A DNA stretch of 64,000 nucleotides, taken from positions 156,831 to 220,830 of the forward strand of contig NZ_MPHJ01000001.1 of NCBI RefSeq assembly GCF_001957125.1. The letters run 5' to 3'. Positions 27,562 through 37,075 of this stretch are shown piece by piece. A program made the position numbers and the translations under genes. Source of the stretch: Shewanella sp. UCD-KL12. Its GTDB lineage: Bacteria > Pseudomonadota > Gammaproteobacteria > Enterobacterales > Shewanellaceae. The stretch's first letter is position 1. Every line of letters begins with the position of its first letter. Below the pieces are notes generated by a model. It did not search any database. It saw only the letters and a program-made list of their open reading frames with translations, and was not told the DNA's origin.

Positions 27562-28575
27562 ATGCGGGTTTTAGGTATAGAAACATCTTGCGATGAAACT
27601 GGGATAGCCATTTATGATGATGAGCTTGGCTTATTATCACACACTTTATATAGCCAGGTTAAGCTACATGCCGATTATGGTGGTGTTGTACCTGAGCTGG
27701 CATCTCGTGATCATGTGAGAAAAATTGTCCCGTTAATTAAGCAAGCCATTGCTGATGCAAACTGCAGCATTGATGATATTGATGGTGTGGCATACACCAC
27801 AGGTCCAGGGCTTGTGGGCGCTATTTTAGTGGGTGCCTGTGTGGGCCGCTCGCTTGCCTACTCATGGGATAAACCTGCTATTGGTGTTCATCATATGGAA
27901 GGGCACCTACTTGCGCCAATGCTTGAAGATAATGTCCCTGAGTTTCCATTTCTCGCACTATTAGTGTCTGGCGGACACTCTATGATGGTCGCCGTTGAAG
28001 GCATTGGTCAGTACGATGTGCTGGGCGAGTCTGTGGATGATGCTGCCGGTGAAGCGTTTGATAAAACTGCCAAGCTTATGGGGCTCGATTATCCGGGTGG
28101 CCCTAGGCTTTCAAAGCTGGCCGCTAAAGGTGAGTCTGGACATTACCGTTTCCCACGTCCGATGACAGATAAGCCTGGTTTGAACTTTAGCTTTTCTGGA
28201 TTAAAGACCTTTGCTGCGAACACGATTGCCAGTGAAAGTGATGATGAACAGACCCGCGCGAATATTGCTTGTGCCTTCGAAGAGGCTGTGGTTGATACAT
28301 TAGCGATTAAATGTAAGCGAGCGCTGAAGCAAACGGGTTATCAACGCTTAGTCATTGCTGGCGGCGTAAGTGCTAACTCGCGTCTTCGTAGTTCATTAGC
28401 TGAGATGATGAATAACTTAGGCGGTGAAGTATTCTATCCTCGCGGCGAGTTCTGTACCGATAATGGGGCGATGATCGCCTATGCGGGTTTACAGCGACTA
28501 AAAGCGGGTCAACAAGAGAATTTAGAGGTGAAAGGCAAGCCGCGTTGGCCGTTAGATTCTTTACCTGCAGTTTAG
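27562..28575 (+). CDS. tsaD: tRNA N6-adenosine threonylcarbamoyltransferase TsaD
   Basis: Transfers the threonylcarbamoyl group to A37 of ANN-decoding tRNAs, with TsaB, TsaE and TsaC. ASKHA-fold signatures: [15 protein letters not shown] at the N-terminus, metal-binding HHMEGHL, then [10 protein letters not shown] and the C-terminal [13 protein letters not shown] and [13 protein letters not shown]. Length 337 aa equals E. coli TsaD. It is divergent from rpsU, the usual arrangement in gammaproteobacteria. Confidence 0.97.
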   Translation: MRVLGIETSCDETGIAIYDDELGLLSHTLYSQVKLHADYGGVVPELASRDHVRKIVPLIKQAIADANCSIDDIDGVAYTTGPGLVGAILVGACVGRSLAYSWDKPAIGVHHMEGHLLAPMLEDNVPEFPFLALLVSGGHSMMVAVEGIGQYDVLGESVDDAAGEAFDKTAKLMGLDYPGGPRLSKLAAKGESGHYRFPRPMTDKPGLNFSFSGLKTFAANTIASESDDEQTRANIACAFEEAVVDTLAIKCKRALKQTGYQRLVIAGGVSANSRLRSSLAEMMNNLGGEVFYPRGEFCTDNGAMIAYAGLQRLKAGQQENLEVKGKPRWPLDSLPAV

Positions 28576-28588
28576 TTATCTTTGAAAG

Positions 28589-28615
28589 CTATCGATAATT
28601 GGCCTTTATTGATAG
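28589..28615. terminator. Stem-loop between convergent tsaD and plsY
   Basis: CTATCGATAA (28589-28598) pairs with TTATTGATAG (28606-28615), one mismatch, 7-nt loop, 14 bp after the tsaD stop. It has no T-run, so it is weak as an intrinsic terminator. Confidence 0.35.
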
Positions 28616-28705
28616 TGACTAGATTAATACGCTTGAGTGGCACTGTAATATCAAAAGCAGTGCCTTCCTCATACTCCCCACTCTTCTTAGACACCATTAC
28701 TTAGG

Positions 28706-29308
28706 CTAGCCTTTTTTCTTACGACTCACTTTACTCTCATTGCCATCGAGTAGACGGCGAATATTGTCTTTGTGTCTGATGACGATTAAAGCAGAGAGCA
28801 TAGTGACAGGAATAGTGAATCTGTCATCTAAGTACCAGGTATAAACAGGGGCGAGCACGGCAGTAATGATTGCGGCTAATGATGAGTAGCGAGTGATGAG
28901 TACCATAACTATCCAACTCGCTATTAACGCTAAGGCAAGATCGTGGCCAATAGGAGCCATGGCGCCAAACGCGGTTGCTACACCTTTTCCGCCCTTAAAC
29001 TTAAAGAAGATTGGGAAAATATGGCCAACACAAGCTGCAATTGCGATGAGGCCGAGTGAAACGGGGTCAACACCGAGCCTAAAGGCGAGGTAAGCGGGAA
29101 GGGCGCCTTTGAGCATATCGAAAAACAACACCATAGCCGCAGCACTTGCACCGCCAATACGCAGCACATTCGTGGCTCCAGGGTTGCCTGAACCTTCATT
29201 GCGCGGGTCTGGAAGTCCTCTCATTCGACAAACGAGCACGGCACTGGAAATTGAACCAGCCAAATAGGCTGCCAATATCATTACCAGAGTGAGTACTGTT
29301 AAGGTCAA
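28706..29308 (-). CDS. plsY: Glycerol-3-phosphate acyltransferase PlsY
   Basis: Integral membrane enzyme that transfers acyl from acyl-phosphate to glycerol-3-phosphate. It has about five transmembrane segments. Conserved motifs are [12 protein letters not shown], the [17 protein letters not shown] loop and [14 protein letters not shown], with a third motif [12 protein letters not shown] near the C-terminus. Length 200 aa matches the family. It is convergent with tsaD and divergent from folB, as is common in this group. Confidence 0.96.
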   Translation of the reverse strand: MTLTVLTLVMILAAYLAGSISSAVLVCRMRGLPDPRNEGSGNPGATNVLRIGGASAAAMVLFFDMLKGALPAYLAFRLGVDPVSLGLIAIAACVGHIFPIFFKFKGGKGVATAFGAMAPIGHDLALALIASWIVMVLITRYSSLAAIITAVLAPVYTWYLDDRFTIPVTMLSALIVIRHKDNIRRLLDGNESKVSRKKKG

Positions 29309-29602
29309 ATTGGTTTCCTTATCCTTCTTAAGGTATCATCGCGCCACAATATTTGCTGGCCCTAAATGCATAAAAATAGCTTTGTTTTTTAATCTGCACG
29401 ACTTGGGCTTTAAAATCCTTCTCTAGCGCCTTATCCTACTTGGGATTAATGCTGTTAGAAAGAGCCATCTAGCAAATTAATCAATAAGATTTGCATTATA
29501 TCTTTTTTATTCTATACAGCTTATTAGACCTCATAGGTCCGAGTGTAATAGAAAGGCTTATTTTCACCATTTAAATGGTTAGCAAGATCGTTTGGAGGCG
29601 TC

Positions 29603-29956
29603 ATGGATAGAGTATTAATACGACAATTAAAAATAGAAACTGTTATCGGCATTTATGAGTGGGAAAAGCAGATACATCAAAACCTCTTAATCGATCTTGA
29701 TATGGCGTGGGATAACCGACCAGCAGCCGCTAGTGATGACTACCAGCATGCTCTGTGCTACGAAACAGTGTCTAACCGTTTGACGGCGCTCATTACAGAG
29801 AAACCCATCGAGCTTATAGAAACTGTGGCTGAGATGATTGCCAGTTGCTTGATGGCTGAGTTTGATGTGCCTTGGGTTAAAGTGACGGTAATGAAGCCTG
29901 GAGCGGTTCCTACTGCCGCTGCTGTTGGGGTCGAAATTGAGCGAGGTCATTGTTAA
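29603..29956 (+). CDS. folB: Dihydroneopterin aldolase FolB
   Basis: Cleaves dihydroneopterin to 6-hydroxymethyl-dihydropterin in folate synthesis. 117 aa. Motifs include IETVIGIYEWEKQ near the N-terminus, the conserved CYETVSNRL, and ELIETVAEMIA followed by VKVTVMKPGAVP. RBS GGAGGCG precedes the ATG. The stop codon is directly adjacent to the folK start, so the two consecutive folate enzymes are coexpressed. Confidence 0.96.
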   Translation: MDRVLIRQLKIETVIGIYEWEKQIHQNLLIDLDMAWDNRPAAASDDYQHALCYETVSNRLTALITEKPIELIETVAEMIASCLMAEFDVPWVKVTVMKPGAVPTAAAVGVEIERGHC

Positions 29957-30475
29957 ATGAGTGCAAGGATTTATATCAGTTTAGGCAGTAATATTGAGCC
30001 AGAAAGACACCTTAAGGCTGGATTAACTGAGCTAGGTTACCATTTTGGTAAATTGACCCTCTCCTCTGTTTATGAAAGCGAGGCGGTTGGTTTTGAGGGA
30101 AGTAACTTTCTTAATATGGTTGCGGCTGTCGATACTGATTTGAGTATTGGTGAAGTTGTGGCGCTATTTAAAAAGATTGAGCAAGATAACGGTCGAAAAG
30201 TAGGGGCGAAAAAGTTTGCGCCAAGAACCTTAGATTTAGATCTTCTTCTCTTTGATGATGTTGTCGCCAATACTCCCGTCGAGTTGCCAAGGGCTGAGAT
30301 ATTGACCAATGCTTTTGTGCTCTGGCCAATGGCTGAGATAGAGCCAGATCTTCTTCATCCGGTGGTGGAGACGAGTTATCAGGTTTTGTGGAAAGAGTAT
30401 GATAAATCACAGCAGAAACTGTGGCCAATCCCCTTCACCTGGGTTCAAGCGTTAGTTGATGAAACGATCGACTAG
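29957..30475 (+). CDS. folK: 2-amino-4-hydroxy-6-hydroxymethyldihydropteridine pyrophosphokinase FolK
   Basis: Transfers pyrophosphate from ATP to the pterin made by FolB. 172 aa. Signatures: YISLGSNIEPERHL at the N-terminus, VYESEAVGFEGSNFLNMV, and the catalytic APRTLDLDLLLFDD containing the metal-binding aspartates. It begins at the base after the folB stop codon; the RBS must lie within folB. Confidence 0.96.
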   Translation: MSARIYISLGSNIEPERHLKAGLTELGYHFGKLTLSSVYESEAVGFEGSNFLNMVAAVDTDLSIGEVVALFKKIEQDNGRKVGAKKFAPRTLDLDLLLFDDVVANTPVELPRAEILTNAFVLWPMAEIEPDLLHPVVETSYQVLWKEYDKSQQKLWPIPFTWVQALVDETID

Positions 30476-30521
30476 TTAAAGTTGAACTAGCACTTTCAGA
30501 ATAAAAATACAGGAACTACAC

Positions 30522-31322
30522 ATGGATACCTTTCAGGTCATCGTTTTAGCCTTGATTCAAGGCTTGACCGAGTTTTTACCTATTTCAAGTTCAGCTCACC
30601 TTATTTTACCTTCACAGATATTGGGTTGGGAAGATCAAGGCTTGGCCTTCGATGTTGCTGTACATATAGGCTCTTTAGCGGCGGTAATGCTCTACTTCAG
30701 AAAAGAGGTCGTTGCTTTACTCACCTCATGGATAGCAAGTATTTTTAAAGGGAAGCACTCAGAAGACAGCAAACTTGCTTGGTGGATAATCTTAGCGACG
30801 CTGCCAGCGGTCTTTCTCGGCTTTGCGCTTAAAGATATGATTGAAACTTACCTGCGAGGCCCTGGTGTCATCGCTATTACCACCGTTATTTTTGGTCTGC
30901 TACTTTGGTGGGCTGATAGAATGTCTCGTTGTGAACTCAGTGAGTATCAAACAGGTTGGAAAAAAGCGTTATTGATAGGTTTTGCTCAAGCTTTGGCATT
31001 GATCCCTGGTACATCGCGCTCTGGTGCGACCATTACCGCAGCCCTTATGCTTGGTCTTAATCGAGAAGCTGCCGCTCGATTTTCATTCTTAATGTCAATT
31101 CCGGTCATTTTAGGTGCGGCGATATTAATGGGGAAAGACCTCGTTGAGACGGGCGTCGATATTGACTACGGCTCATTAGCGCTTGGTGTTGGGGTGTCAT
31201 TTGTTGCCGCTTACGCCTGCATACACATGTTCTTAAAAATAATCAGTCGCATGGGAATGACGCCGTTCGTTATCTATCGACTTGCGTTAGGTGCACTTCT
31301 ATGTGCATTTATCTTTATTTAA
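30522..31322 (+). CDS. uppP: Undecaprenyl-diphosphatase UppP (BacA)
   Basis: Membrane phosphatase that recycles undecaprenyl pyrophosphate for cell-wall synthesis; overproduction gives bacitracin resistance. 266 aa, about eight hydrophobic segments. Catalytic motifs are [20 protein letters not shown] (glutamate-rich and serine motif) and [15 protein letters not shown]. It lies 46 bp after folK on the same strand. Confidence 0.97.
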   Translation: MDTFQVIVLALIQGLTEFLPISSSAHLILPSQILGWEDQGLAFDVAVHIGSLAAVMLYFRKEVVALLTSWIASIFKGKHSEDSKLAWWIILATLPAVFLGFALKDMIETYLRGPGVIAITTVIFGLLLWWADRMSRCELSEYQTGWKKALLIGFAQALALIPGTSRSGATITAALMLGLNREAAARFSFLMSIPVILGAAILMGKDLVETGVDIDYGSLALGVGVSFVAAYACIHMFLKIISRMGMTPFVIYRLALGALLCAFIFI

Positions 31323-31386
31323 ATAGCTTAATCTTCTTGCGCCTATACTCAATTAGGCGCGAGTTTAGTCCTTTGAAAGAGAAATT

Positions 31387-32247
31387 ATGAAGAGTATCTA
31401 CCACTGCCCAGTATGTAATGACCCCCTTTTACTCCATGAGGAGTCTAAAGGATTGCATTGTAGTAAGAAGCACCATTTTGATAAAAATGAGCATGGATAC
31501 TGGGAATTTAGTCAAGCCAAAAAACCGAGAGTAGATTCGCGTCAGGTTATGCGTGCGAAACGTTTCTTGTTGGAATCTGGCATTTTTTCTCCAGTAAACG
31601 ATGCGATTACTGAGGTGCTGGGCGCAGAGCTAGCGGCTATGGCGACAGACGGTGTCATTGAGCATTTAGATTATGATTGTGGAGAGGGGTCTTATCTTCG
31701 AGTCATAAAGTCGCAGCTAGCTGAACGTCTTAATCAATCAAAGCTCACCCTTGTTCAACATGGGATCTCAGAGGCTGAAAATGCCCTTTTTTCTGCGGCT
31801 AAAATTGAAAGCGAGCTTGATGACGATGAGAAAACGACACTCATCGTCAGTCACCTTAAGCTGCTTCCTTTTGCGCCAGAGAGCTTTGATTTAGTCAGTT
31901 TGATCGATAAGCAGCTAAAGGGTAAAGAGCCTATTCGGGTGCTAAAGCAGGGCGGTTATCTGCTGCAAGTCTCTCCCGCGCCACGTCATTTGTGGCAGCT
32001 AAAAGAGTATCTGTATCCGGATATGAAGGAGAAGGAGCTGCAATCAAGTTTGATTGCTGGTTTTGAGGAGTTGCAGAGTAAAAGAGTCTCTTTCAATCTA
32101 TCAATAGAGGGTGAGCAAGCGCTGACCTTGCTTGAGATGACGCCTTATGCATGGCGAGCAAATGATAAAGTCAGGAAGCAGATCGCCCAGGCTAGTTTTG
32201 CTGGGTTAGAAATTGATTTTGTGATCACCCTATCGAAGAAGCTATAG
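31387..32247 (+). CDS. 23S rRNA (guanine-N1)-methyltransferase RlmA-like protein
   Basis: RlmA-type protein of 286 aa. The N-terminal zinc finger is intact (YHCPVCNDPLLL, then LHCSKKHHFDK). The middle region keeps the RlmA order: MRAKRFLLESG, a SAM-loop-like LDYDCGEGSYL, GGYLLQVSPAPRHLWQLKEY and EMTPYAWRA near the end. The SAM site is unusual. The glycine before CGEG is replaced by aspartate, the acidic residue expected after strand 2 is not evident (LVQHGISEA), and the IRIYAP-type motif is missing. It may be a divergent RlmA or a member with altered or lost activity. Confidence 0.8.
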   Translation: MKSIYHCPVCNDPLLLHEESKGLHCSKKHHFDKNEHGYWEFSQAKKPRVDSRQVMRAKRFLLESGIFSPVNDAITEVLGAELAAMATDGVIEHLDYDCGEGSYLRVIKSQLAERLNQSKLTLVQHGISEAENALFSAAKIESELDDDEKTTLIVSHLKLLPFAPESFDLVSLIDKQLKGKEPIRVLKQGGYLLQVSPAPRHLWQLKEYLYPDMKEKELQSSLIAGFEELQSKRVSFNLSIEGEQALTLLEMTPYAWRANDKVRKQIAQASFAGLEIDFVITLSKKL

Positions 32248-32416
32248 TATTGATTAGTGGCTACCTAAACCTGTGCAAAGTGATTGTAAAAAATGAATGG
32301 TCTGCAAGGATAAGTATTAGGTTTTATGGCTTATAGAGGTTAATCTTTAACCTTAGATTAAGCAGAGTTAAGTATTTTAGTTAACTCTACTAGATGATGA
32401 AAGATTATAGGAAACA

Positions 32417-33331
32417 TTGAGACTGATGATGCGAATAGTGCTGTTGTTCATCTTAAGCTTAACCCCAGCTATCTCTATGGCAAATGTGTATACCTTGCCA
32501 GAGAAGGGAAGCCGGCTTATTGGCGAGATTCAAGAACACCTTGTTGAGAAAGGTGATTACTTTCAAACAATCTCAAAGCAATACAATGTCGGTATTTTAG
32601 AGCTTATGGAGTCTAACCCTGGCGTTGATCCATTCCTGCCAACGCCTGGCACTAAGCTTGTTATCCCTACTCAAATGTTGCTGCCAGACGTGCCACGTGA
32701 AGGTATCGTGTTAAACCTTCCTGAACTTAGGCTCTATTACTTTGCTAAAAACGGTAAAGATGTTCATGTGTTTCCAGTCGGCATAGGTCGTATAGGTCGA
32801 GAGACCCCTGAGATGGTGACTCGAATTAAGTCGAGGATCCCCAACCCTAGCTGGACTCCACCTGCAAGTATTCGAAAAGAACATCTTGAAGAGCGAGGTG
32901 AAGTGTTGCCCCGAGTCGTCCAACCTGGGCCTGATAACCCGCTTGGCAAGTATGCAATGCAGCTCTCCTACGGCGATGGCAGTTACCTTATCCATGGTAC
33001 GAATAAAGATTTCGGTATCGGTATGCGAGTCAGCTCTGGTTGCGTTCGTTTAAATCCAGACGATATTGAGTGGTTATTTAACCAAACTAAGTATGGCGAT
33101 CCCGTCCGAGTGATCAACCAAACCGTTAAGATATCTACAGAGCCTGATGGCCGACATATCATAGAGGTTCACTCTGCACTGTCTAAAACTGAGCTGGAGA
33201 TGCAGCAAGAGAAGGTCGTGAGTATGAGTTCAGAGATCGTTAAGTTCATCAGCCAAGATGATATTGATAGTTTTAAAGCTAATGATGCACTACTGACTCA
33301 AAATGGCTTACCGGTTGATATCAGGCTTTAA
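32417..33331 (+). CDS. L,D-transpeptidase (YkuD) with LysM domain
   Basis: Periplasmic L,D-transpeptidase, making 3-3 crosslinks or attaching Lpp to peptidoglycan. A signal peptide covers about residues 1-22, a LysM motif about 40-85 (VEKGDYFQTISKQYNVG), and the YkuD domain about 95-235 with His193 (LIHGTNKDFGIG) and catalytic Cys209 (RVSSGCVRL). Length 304 aa resembles E. coli ErfK/YbiS/YcfS. The start is uncertain: TTG at 32417 is 4 nt after AGGA; ATGs at 32426 and 32429 would give a more usual signal peptide start. lpp lies about 190 bp downstream in convergent orientation, which supports a role in Lpp anchoring. Confidence 0.93.
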   Translation: MRLMMRIVLLFILSLTPAISMANVYTLPEKGSRLIGEIQEHLVEKGDYFQTISKQYNVGILELMESNPGVDPFLPTPGTKLVIPTQMLLPDVPREGIVLNLPELRLYYFAKNGKDVHVFPVGIGRIGRETPEMVTRIKSRIPNPSWTPPASIRKEHLEERGEVLPRVVQPGPDNPLGKYAMQLSYGDGSYLIHGTNKDFGIGMRVSSGCVRLNPDDIEWLFNQTKYGDPVRVINQTVKISTEPDGRHIIEVHSALSKTELEMQQEKVVSMSSEIVKFISQDDIDSFKANDALLTQNGLPVDIRL

Positions 33332-33352
33332 ATAACACTAGTTAGCGTAGTT

Positions 33353-33382
33353 TTAAGAGCGTCCCTTGTGGGCGCTTTTTTG
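33353..33382 (+). terminator. Rho-independent terminator after the L,D-transpeptidase gene
   Basis: AGCG-T-CCC pairs with GGGCGCT around a TTGT loop, with one bulged base, followed by six T. Confidence 0.7.
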
Positions 33383-33469
33383 TGGCCAGAATAAATTTAA
33401 TCCGACATGAATTAGTGGCTTTAGTGGTTATAGAAATTTTTATAGAGAGGGGGGTTAAGCTTGGAAAAA

Positions 33470-33480
33470 GGGGGGGGGGG
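33470..33480 (+). repeat. Homopolymeric G-tract (11 G)
   Basis: Eleven consecutive G directly after AAAAA, in the spacer between the convergent L,D-transpeptidase and lpp genes. On the lpp strand it is a C-tract just past the terminator stem. Such tracts are prone to slippage; its length in an assembly is also error-prone. Confidence 0.8.
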
Positions 33481-33484
33481 AACA

Positions 33485-33512
33485 TATCGGCAACACTGAT
33501 GTGCTGCCGATA
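33485..33512 (-). terminator. Stem-loop terminator of lpp
   Basis: TATCGGCA (33485-33492) pairs perfectly with TGCCGATA (33505-33512) around a 12-nt loop, 8 bp after the lpp stop. Instead of a T-run, the minus strand continues into GTT and eleven C before TTTTT, an unusual terminator tail. Confidence 0.55.
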
Positions 33513-33520
33513 CAGACAAA

Positions 33521-33787
33521 TTACTTCTTGTAAGAAGAAGCAACGTTGTCGATGCGATCGTTAGCACGCTTAGCTTCAGCCTGTGCGTCCATAGCAGCAG
33601 CTTTTGCATCTTTAACGTCTGCAGAAAGAGCGCCTTGCTCAGACTTCAGAGAGCTAACTTCAGAAGATAGCTGGTCAACTTTGTTACCTAGGTTAGCAAC
33701 GCTTTCTTCTAGAGCAGTAGTGTTTGCACAGCCACCTAGTAGGGCAGTCATTGCTACACCAGCAATCATCAGTACTTTTTTGTTCAT
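33521..33787 (-). CDS. lpp: Major outer-membrane (murein) lipoprotein Lpp
   Basis: 88-residue Braun-type lipoprotein. The signal peptide ends in the lipobox LLGGC with lipidated Cys20. The mature part is a heptad-repeat coiled coil (VDQLSSEVSSLKSEQGALSA) that forms trimers, ending SSYKK, whose last lysine can be attached to peptidoglycan by L,D-transpeptidases. RBS AAAGGGA precedes the ATG. It is slightly longer than E. coli Lpp (78). Confidence 0.94.
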   Translation of the reverse strand: MNKKVLMIAGVAMTALLGGCANTTALEESVANLGNKVDQLSSEVSSLKSEQGALSADVKDAKAAAMDAQAEAKRANDRIDNVASSYKK

Positions 33788-34007
33788 TGGGAAATCCCTT
33801 TAAATAGGTTGGATAGAAATTAAACAGCTGTACTATACAACTGCAACAACTAGATTATGTCATAGCTATTTTATAATGCTACGGTTTTTCGCCCTAAGGC
33901 CTGAATACCTTAACTAATATAGCTCTAAATGCAAGTTGAACGCAGTTTAATTGAGCACTCATCATTAAAAATTAACATTTTGTAGACATATCCTCTTTTT
34001 ATTACCC

Positions 34008-35249
34008 CTACAAATTTGAACCTTTGTTAAATTTTTTCTTAACTTCTGAGACTCGTTCAATACGCTGTATTTGCAGTTGCTGCTTAATTTCAGCACCTTT
34101 AAACCCCGCATCAACAATAGGCTTTACTTGCACTGAACTTGCGCTCTCAAACGCGAGAGTAAAGTATTTGGCCTGAGGGTAATCTTGGCTCTCTAAACCT
34201 AATCGCCCTCTAGCATCTGCTTCACAGGCTAATGTTATCTGGGGTAATCGATGGGGCTTTCGCCACAGATCGGCCTTATCGAAGAGTTTAATTAAAGTTT
34301 CCGGCCTTAATTCTTCAATGTTATGGATGTTTTGATGCTGATCGCTAACGAGGAGTGCTAAGTCTCGATACTCGTTGGGCACCTTTACACGGGCGCACAG
34401 CGCTTTGATCGGTGCTAGGCCTTTTTGTCCGTGGCCATGATGCTTTGGTAGGTGCTCTTTCGGGCTAAGCGCCTTGCCCAGATCATGCACTAGCGCTGCA
34501 AAGCGTACAGCTCTATCTTCTGTTAACTTCGCTGCCTGCTCAACGACCATAAGAGTGTGTATGCCGGTATCAATTTCAGGGTGCCATTGAGCAGGTTGAG
34601 GCACACCAAATAGCGCATCGATTTCAGGGAATAGAACGGCTAATGCACTACACTGCCTGAGCACTTTAATAAAGATATGGGGACTGTCACTACTTAGTGC
34701 TTTATCGAGTTCGAGAAACACGCGTTCTGAGGTTAAGGCTTCTAGCTCACCACTTGCGCTAATATCTGTCATCAACTTCATTGTTTCATCTGCAATGGTG
34801 AAACCTTGCTTATGAAATCGTGCGGCGAAACGTGCAACTCTAAGTACGCGTAGGGGGTCTTCTATAAATGCATCAGATACATGCCTAAGGCATTTATTGT
34901 TAATATCTGCAATGCCAGAGAAGGGGTCATATAGTTTGCCGTCATCATCTTGCGCAATCGCATTAATGGTCAAGTCACGGCGTAGCAGATCTTGCTCTAA
35001 GGTGACATCAGGGCTAGCGTGGCAGCTAAATCCGCCATAACCTGCGCCTGTTTTGCGCTCTGTGCGTGCTAAGGCATATTCTTGCTTGGTTTTTGGATGC
35101 AAGAATACTGGGAAATCTTTACCTACTTGCTGATAGCCTTGAGCTAACATCTGCTCTGGCGTTGCGCCGACAACCATATAGTCTCGGTCTTTAACTGGAA
35201 GGTCGAGTAAGTTATCGCGTACCGCGCCGCCAACAAGGTAAAATTTCAC
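34008..35249 (-). CDS. cca: Multifunctional CCA tRNA nucleotidyltransferase
   Basis: Adds and repairs the tRNA 3' CCA end. The nucleotidyltransferase domain has [13 protein letters not shown] and DRDYMVVGA, then [12 protein letters not shown] and [14 protein letters not shown]-terminal HD domain ([21 protein letters not shown]) gives the phosphatase/phosphodiesterase activities found in the gammaproteobacterial form. The start is set at GTG 35249, giving [12 protein letters not shown] as in homologues; a longer GTG start at 35261 is in frame. Length 413 aa matches E. coli (412). All three ends needed for activity are intact. Confidence 0.95.
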   Translation of the reverse strand: MKFYLVGGAVRDNLLDLPVKDRDYMVVGATPEQMLAQGYQQVGKDFPVFLHPKTKQEYALARTERKTGAGYGGFSCHASPDVTLEQDLLRRDLTINAIAQDDDGKLYDPFSGIADINNKCLRHVSDAFIEDPLRVLRVARFAARFHKQGFTIADETMKLMTDISASGELEALTSERVFLELDKALSSDSPHIFIKVLRQCSALAVLFPEIDALFGVPQPAQWHPEIDTGIHTLMVVEQAAKLTEDRAVRFAALVHDLGKALSPKEHLPKHHGHGQKGLAPIKALCARVKVPNEYRDLALLVSDQHQNIHNIEELRPETLIKLFDKADLWRKPHRLPQITLACEADARGRLGLESQDYPQAKYFTLAFESASSVQVKPIVDAGFKGAEIKQQLQIQRIERVSEVKKKFNKGSNL

Positions 35250-35461
35250 AAACAAGCTCACAATATTTTTAGTTTATCCAATGAATCAAATCTTACCATG
35301 CCTTGTTTTTATTTTGTGTCATTTCAGCCTCTAGCTCTTTATTTACGGTATTTTTTTCATTTTTGTTAAGCATTTTTTGACAAGGTGAGCACTTAGCTTT
35401 AGTTTTAACTGTTTTTTGTATTTTATAACCTCTAAGTGACCGGTTAAGGATTGAATTCAGT

Positions 35462-37075
35462 ATGTACAAGGCCTTCTTTGGATTAAGCGATAACCCTTTT
35501 TCTATCGCACCTAACCCTCATTATCTCTTCCTCAGTGATAGGCATCGTGAGGCACTCGCTCACTTAACTTATGGCCTAGGGGAAACTGGGGGCTTTGTAC
35601 TATTAACCGGTGAGGTGGGGACTGGAAAAACCACAGTTTCACGTTGCTTGCTTAATCAATTACCCGAAAATACAGATACCGCTTTTATTCTAAACCCCTC
35701 TTTAACAGAGCTCGAGTTGTTAGCGACGCTGTGTGATGAGTTAGGGATCGTTTATGAAAAAGACCCAAGTTTAAAGCAGCTTACCGATCTCTTGAGTCAG
35801 TTTTTACTCAGCAACCATGAGAAAGGTAGAAATACGGTTCTGATTATCGATGAGGCCCAACATCTGCGTGCTGAAGTGTTAGAGCAGTTACGTTTATTGA
35901 CGAATCTTGAAACCGATACCAAAAAACTGCTTCAGGTTATTTTGATTGGTCAGCCTGAATTGCAGCAACTGCTTAGACGGCAGGAGTTGCGCCAGCTAGC
36001 CCAGCGCATCACCGCACGTTATCACCTACTGCCATTAACGCCAGAGGAGGTGAGTTTATATGTACAGCATCGACTTCAAGTTGCCGGCAGGCACGAGCCA
36101 TTATTTAACTCAGGTTCGATTAAAGCCTTACACAAGTTCAGTGGTGGTATTCCAAGGCTGATAAACCTGCTCTGTGAAAGAGCGTTAATGGCAAGTTATG
36201 CTCAGTCAAAAGTACCTATCGATCGTAAAATGGTGAATAGTGCGGCTTCTGAAGTGCTAGGAGAAGATGTTAAACAAGCTAACTATCTTCTTCCTGTTGC
36301 GGCAGTATCAGCGATCGCGTTAACGGGTGTAATAGCCTTTACCTTACTCAGTGGTAGCAAGGTAACAGATACTATGAATCAGGGTGAACACTCACCTGCA
36401 GAGCAGGTGCAAACGAGCAGTAGTGAGCTTGCCAAGCCGGTTAGTCCAACAAGTTCTGGTCAACGAGTGCTTCAAGCCGCTATTGAGCAGAGCCGTGAAA
36501 TAGATACTGCTTACGCGAGTATCTTAGGGCTTTGGGGCAAGGTGCCATACTTAGGTCTATCTGCGTGTCAATCGGCCCATCAGCAGGGGCTATCTTGCTT
36601 CCAGCAGCAGGGCAATTGGAACTCCCTTATCCGCTTGAACTTCCCAGCTGTGGTATACCTGATTGATGGTCAACAGCAAGCATTCTACGGCACCGTCGTC
36701 TCACGTCATGGGGAGCAGTTATTGCTACAACTCAATGAGCAGCAGCTTTGGGTTGATAGAGCCTGGTTTACTAGACACTTTAGCGGTACTTTTGAAATAC
36801 TGTGGCAGGCTCCAGAGGGGCAACCAAGGGAGATTGGACAAGGGGCGAGCGCTGAGCAGATACAGTGGTTAGAGAATAGTTTAGCAAAAATAGATAATAC
36901 GGCGCCAAGGCTTGTCGATTCATTTGACGCACAATTAGAGGGCAAACTGATGCGCTTTCAACGAGAGCATGGTTTGAGAGCCGATGCTATTGCTGGAAGC
37001 CAGACCTTAGTTCAGCTTAATCTATACCTTAGTGCTCAAGGGCCTAGATTAGTTGAAGCCAAAAGGAACTACTAA
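35462..37075 (+). CDS. exeA: Type II secretion-associated ATPase ExeA (GspA)
   Basis: Inner-membrane AAA ATPase that helps place the type II secretin through the peptidoglycan. Walker A GEVGTGKTT at residues 50-58, Walker B VLIIDEAQHL, sensor and arginine region QRITARYHLLPLT, one transmembrane helix at about 278-296 (VAAVSAIALTGVIAFTLL), then a periplasmic part ending in a peptidoglycan-binding domain (LMRFQREHGLRADAIAG). 537 aa, typical for ExeA. Its stop overlaps the exeB start by one base. The rest of the gsp genes are elsewhere. Confidence 0.92.
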   Translation: MYKAFFGLSDNPFSIAPNPHYLFLSDRHREALAHLTYGLGETGGFVLLTGEVGTGKTTVSRCLLNQLPENTDTAFILNPSLTELELLATLCDELGIVYEKDPSLKQLTDLLSQFLLSNHEKGRNTVLIIDEAQHLRAEVLEQLRLLTNLETDTKKLLQVILIGQPELQQLLRRQELRQLAQRITARYHLLPLTPEEVSLYVQHRLQVAGRHEPLFNSGSIKALHKFSGGIPRLINLLCERALMASYAQSKVPIDRKMVNSAASEVLGEDVKQANYLLPVAAVSAIALTGVIAFTLLSGSKVTDTMNQGEHSPAEQVQTSSSELAKPVSPTSSGQRVLQAAIEQSREIDTAYASILGLWGKVPYLGLSACQSAHQQGLSCFQQQGNWNSLIRLNFPAVVYLIDGQQQAFYGTVVSRHGEQLLLQLNEQQLWVDRAWFTRHFSGTFEILWQAPEGQPREIGQGASAEQIQWLENSLAKIDNTAPRLVDSFDAQLEGKLMRFQREHGLRADAIAGSQTLVQLNLYLSAQGPRLVEAKRNY

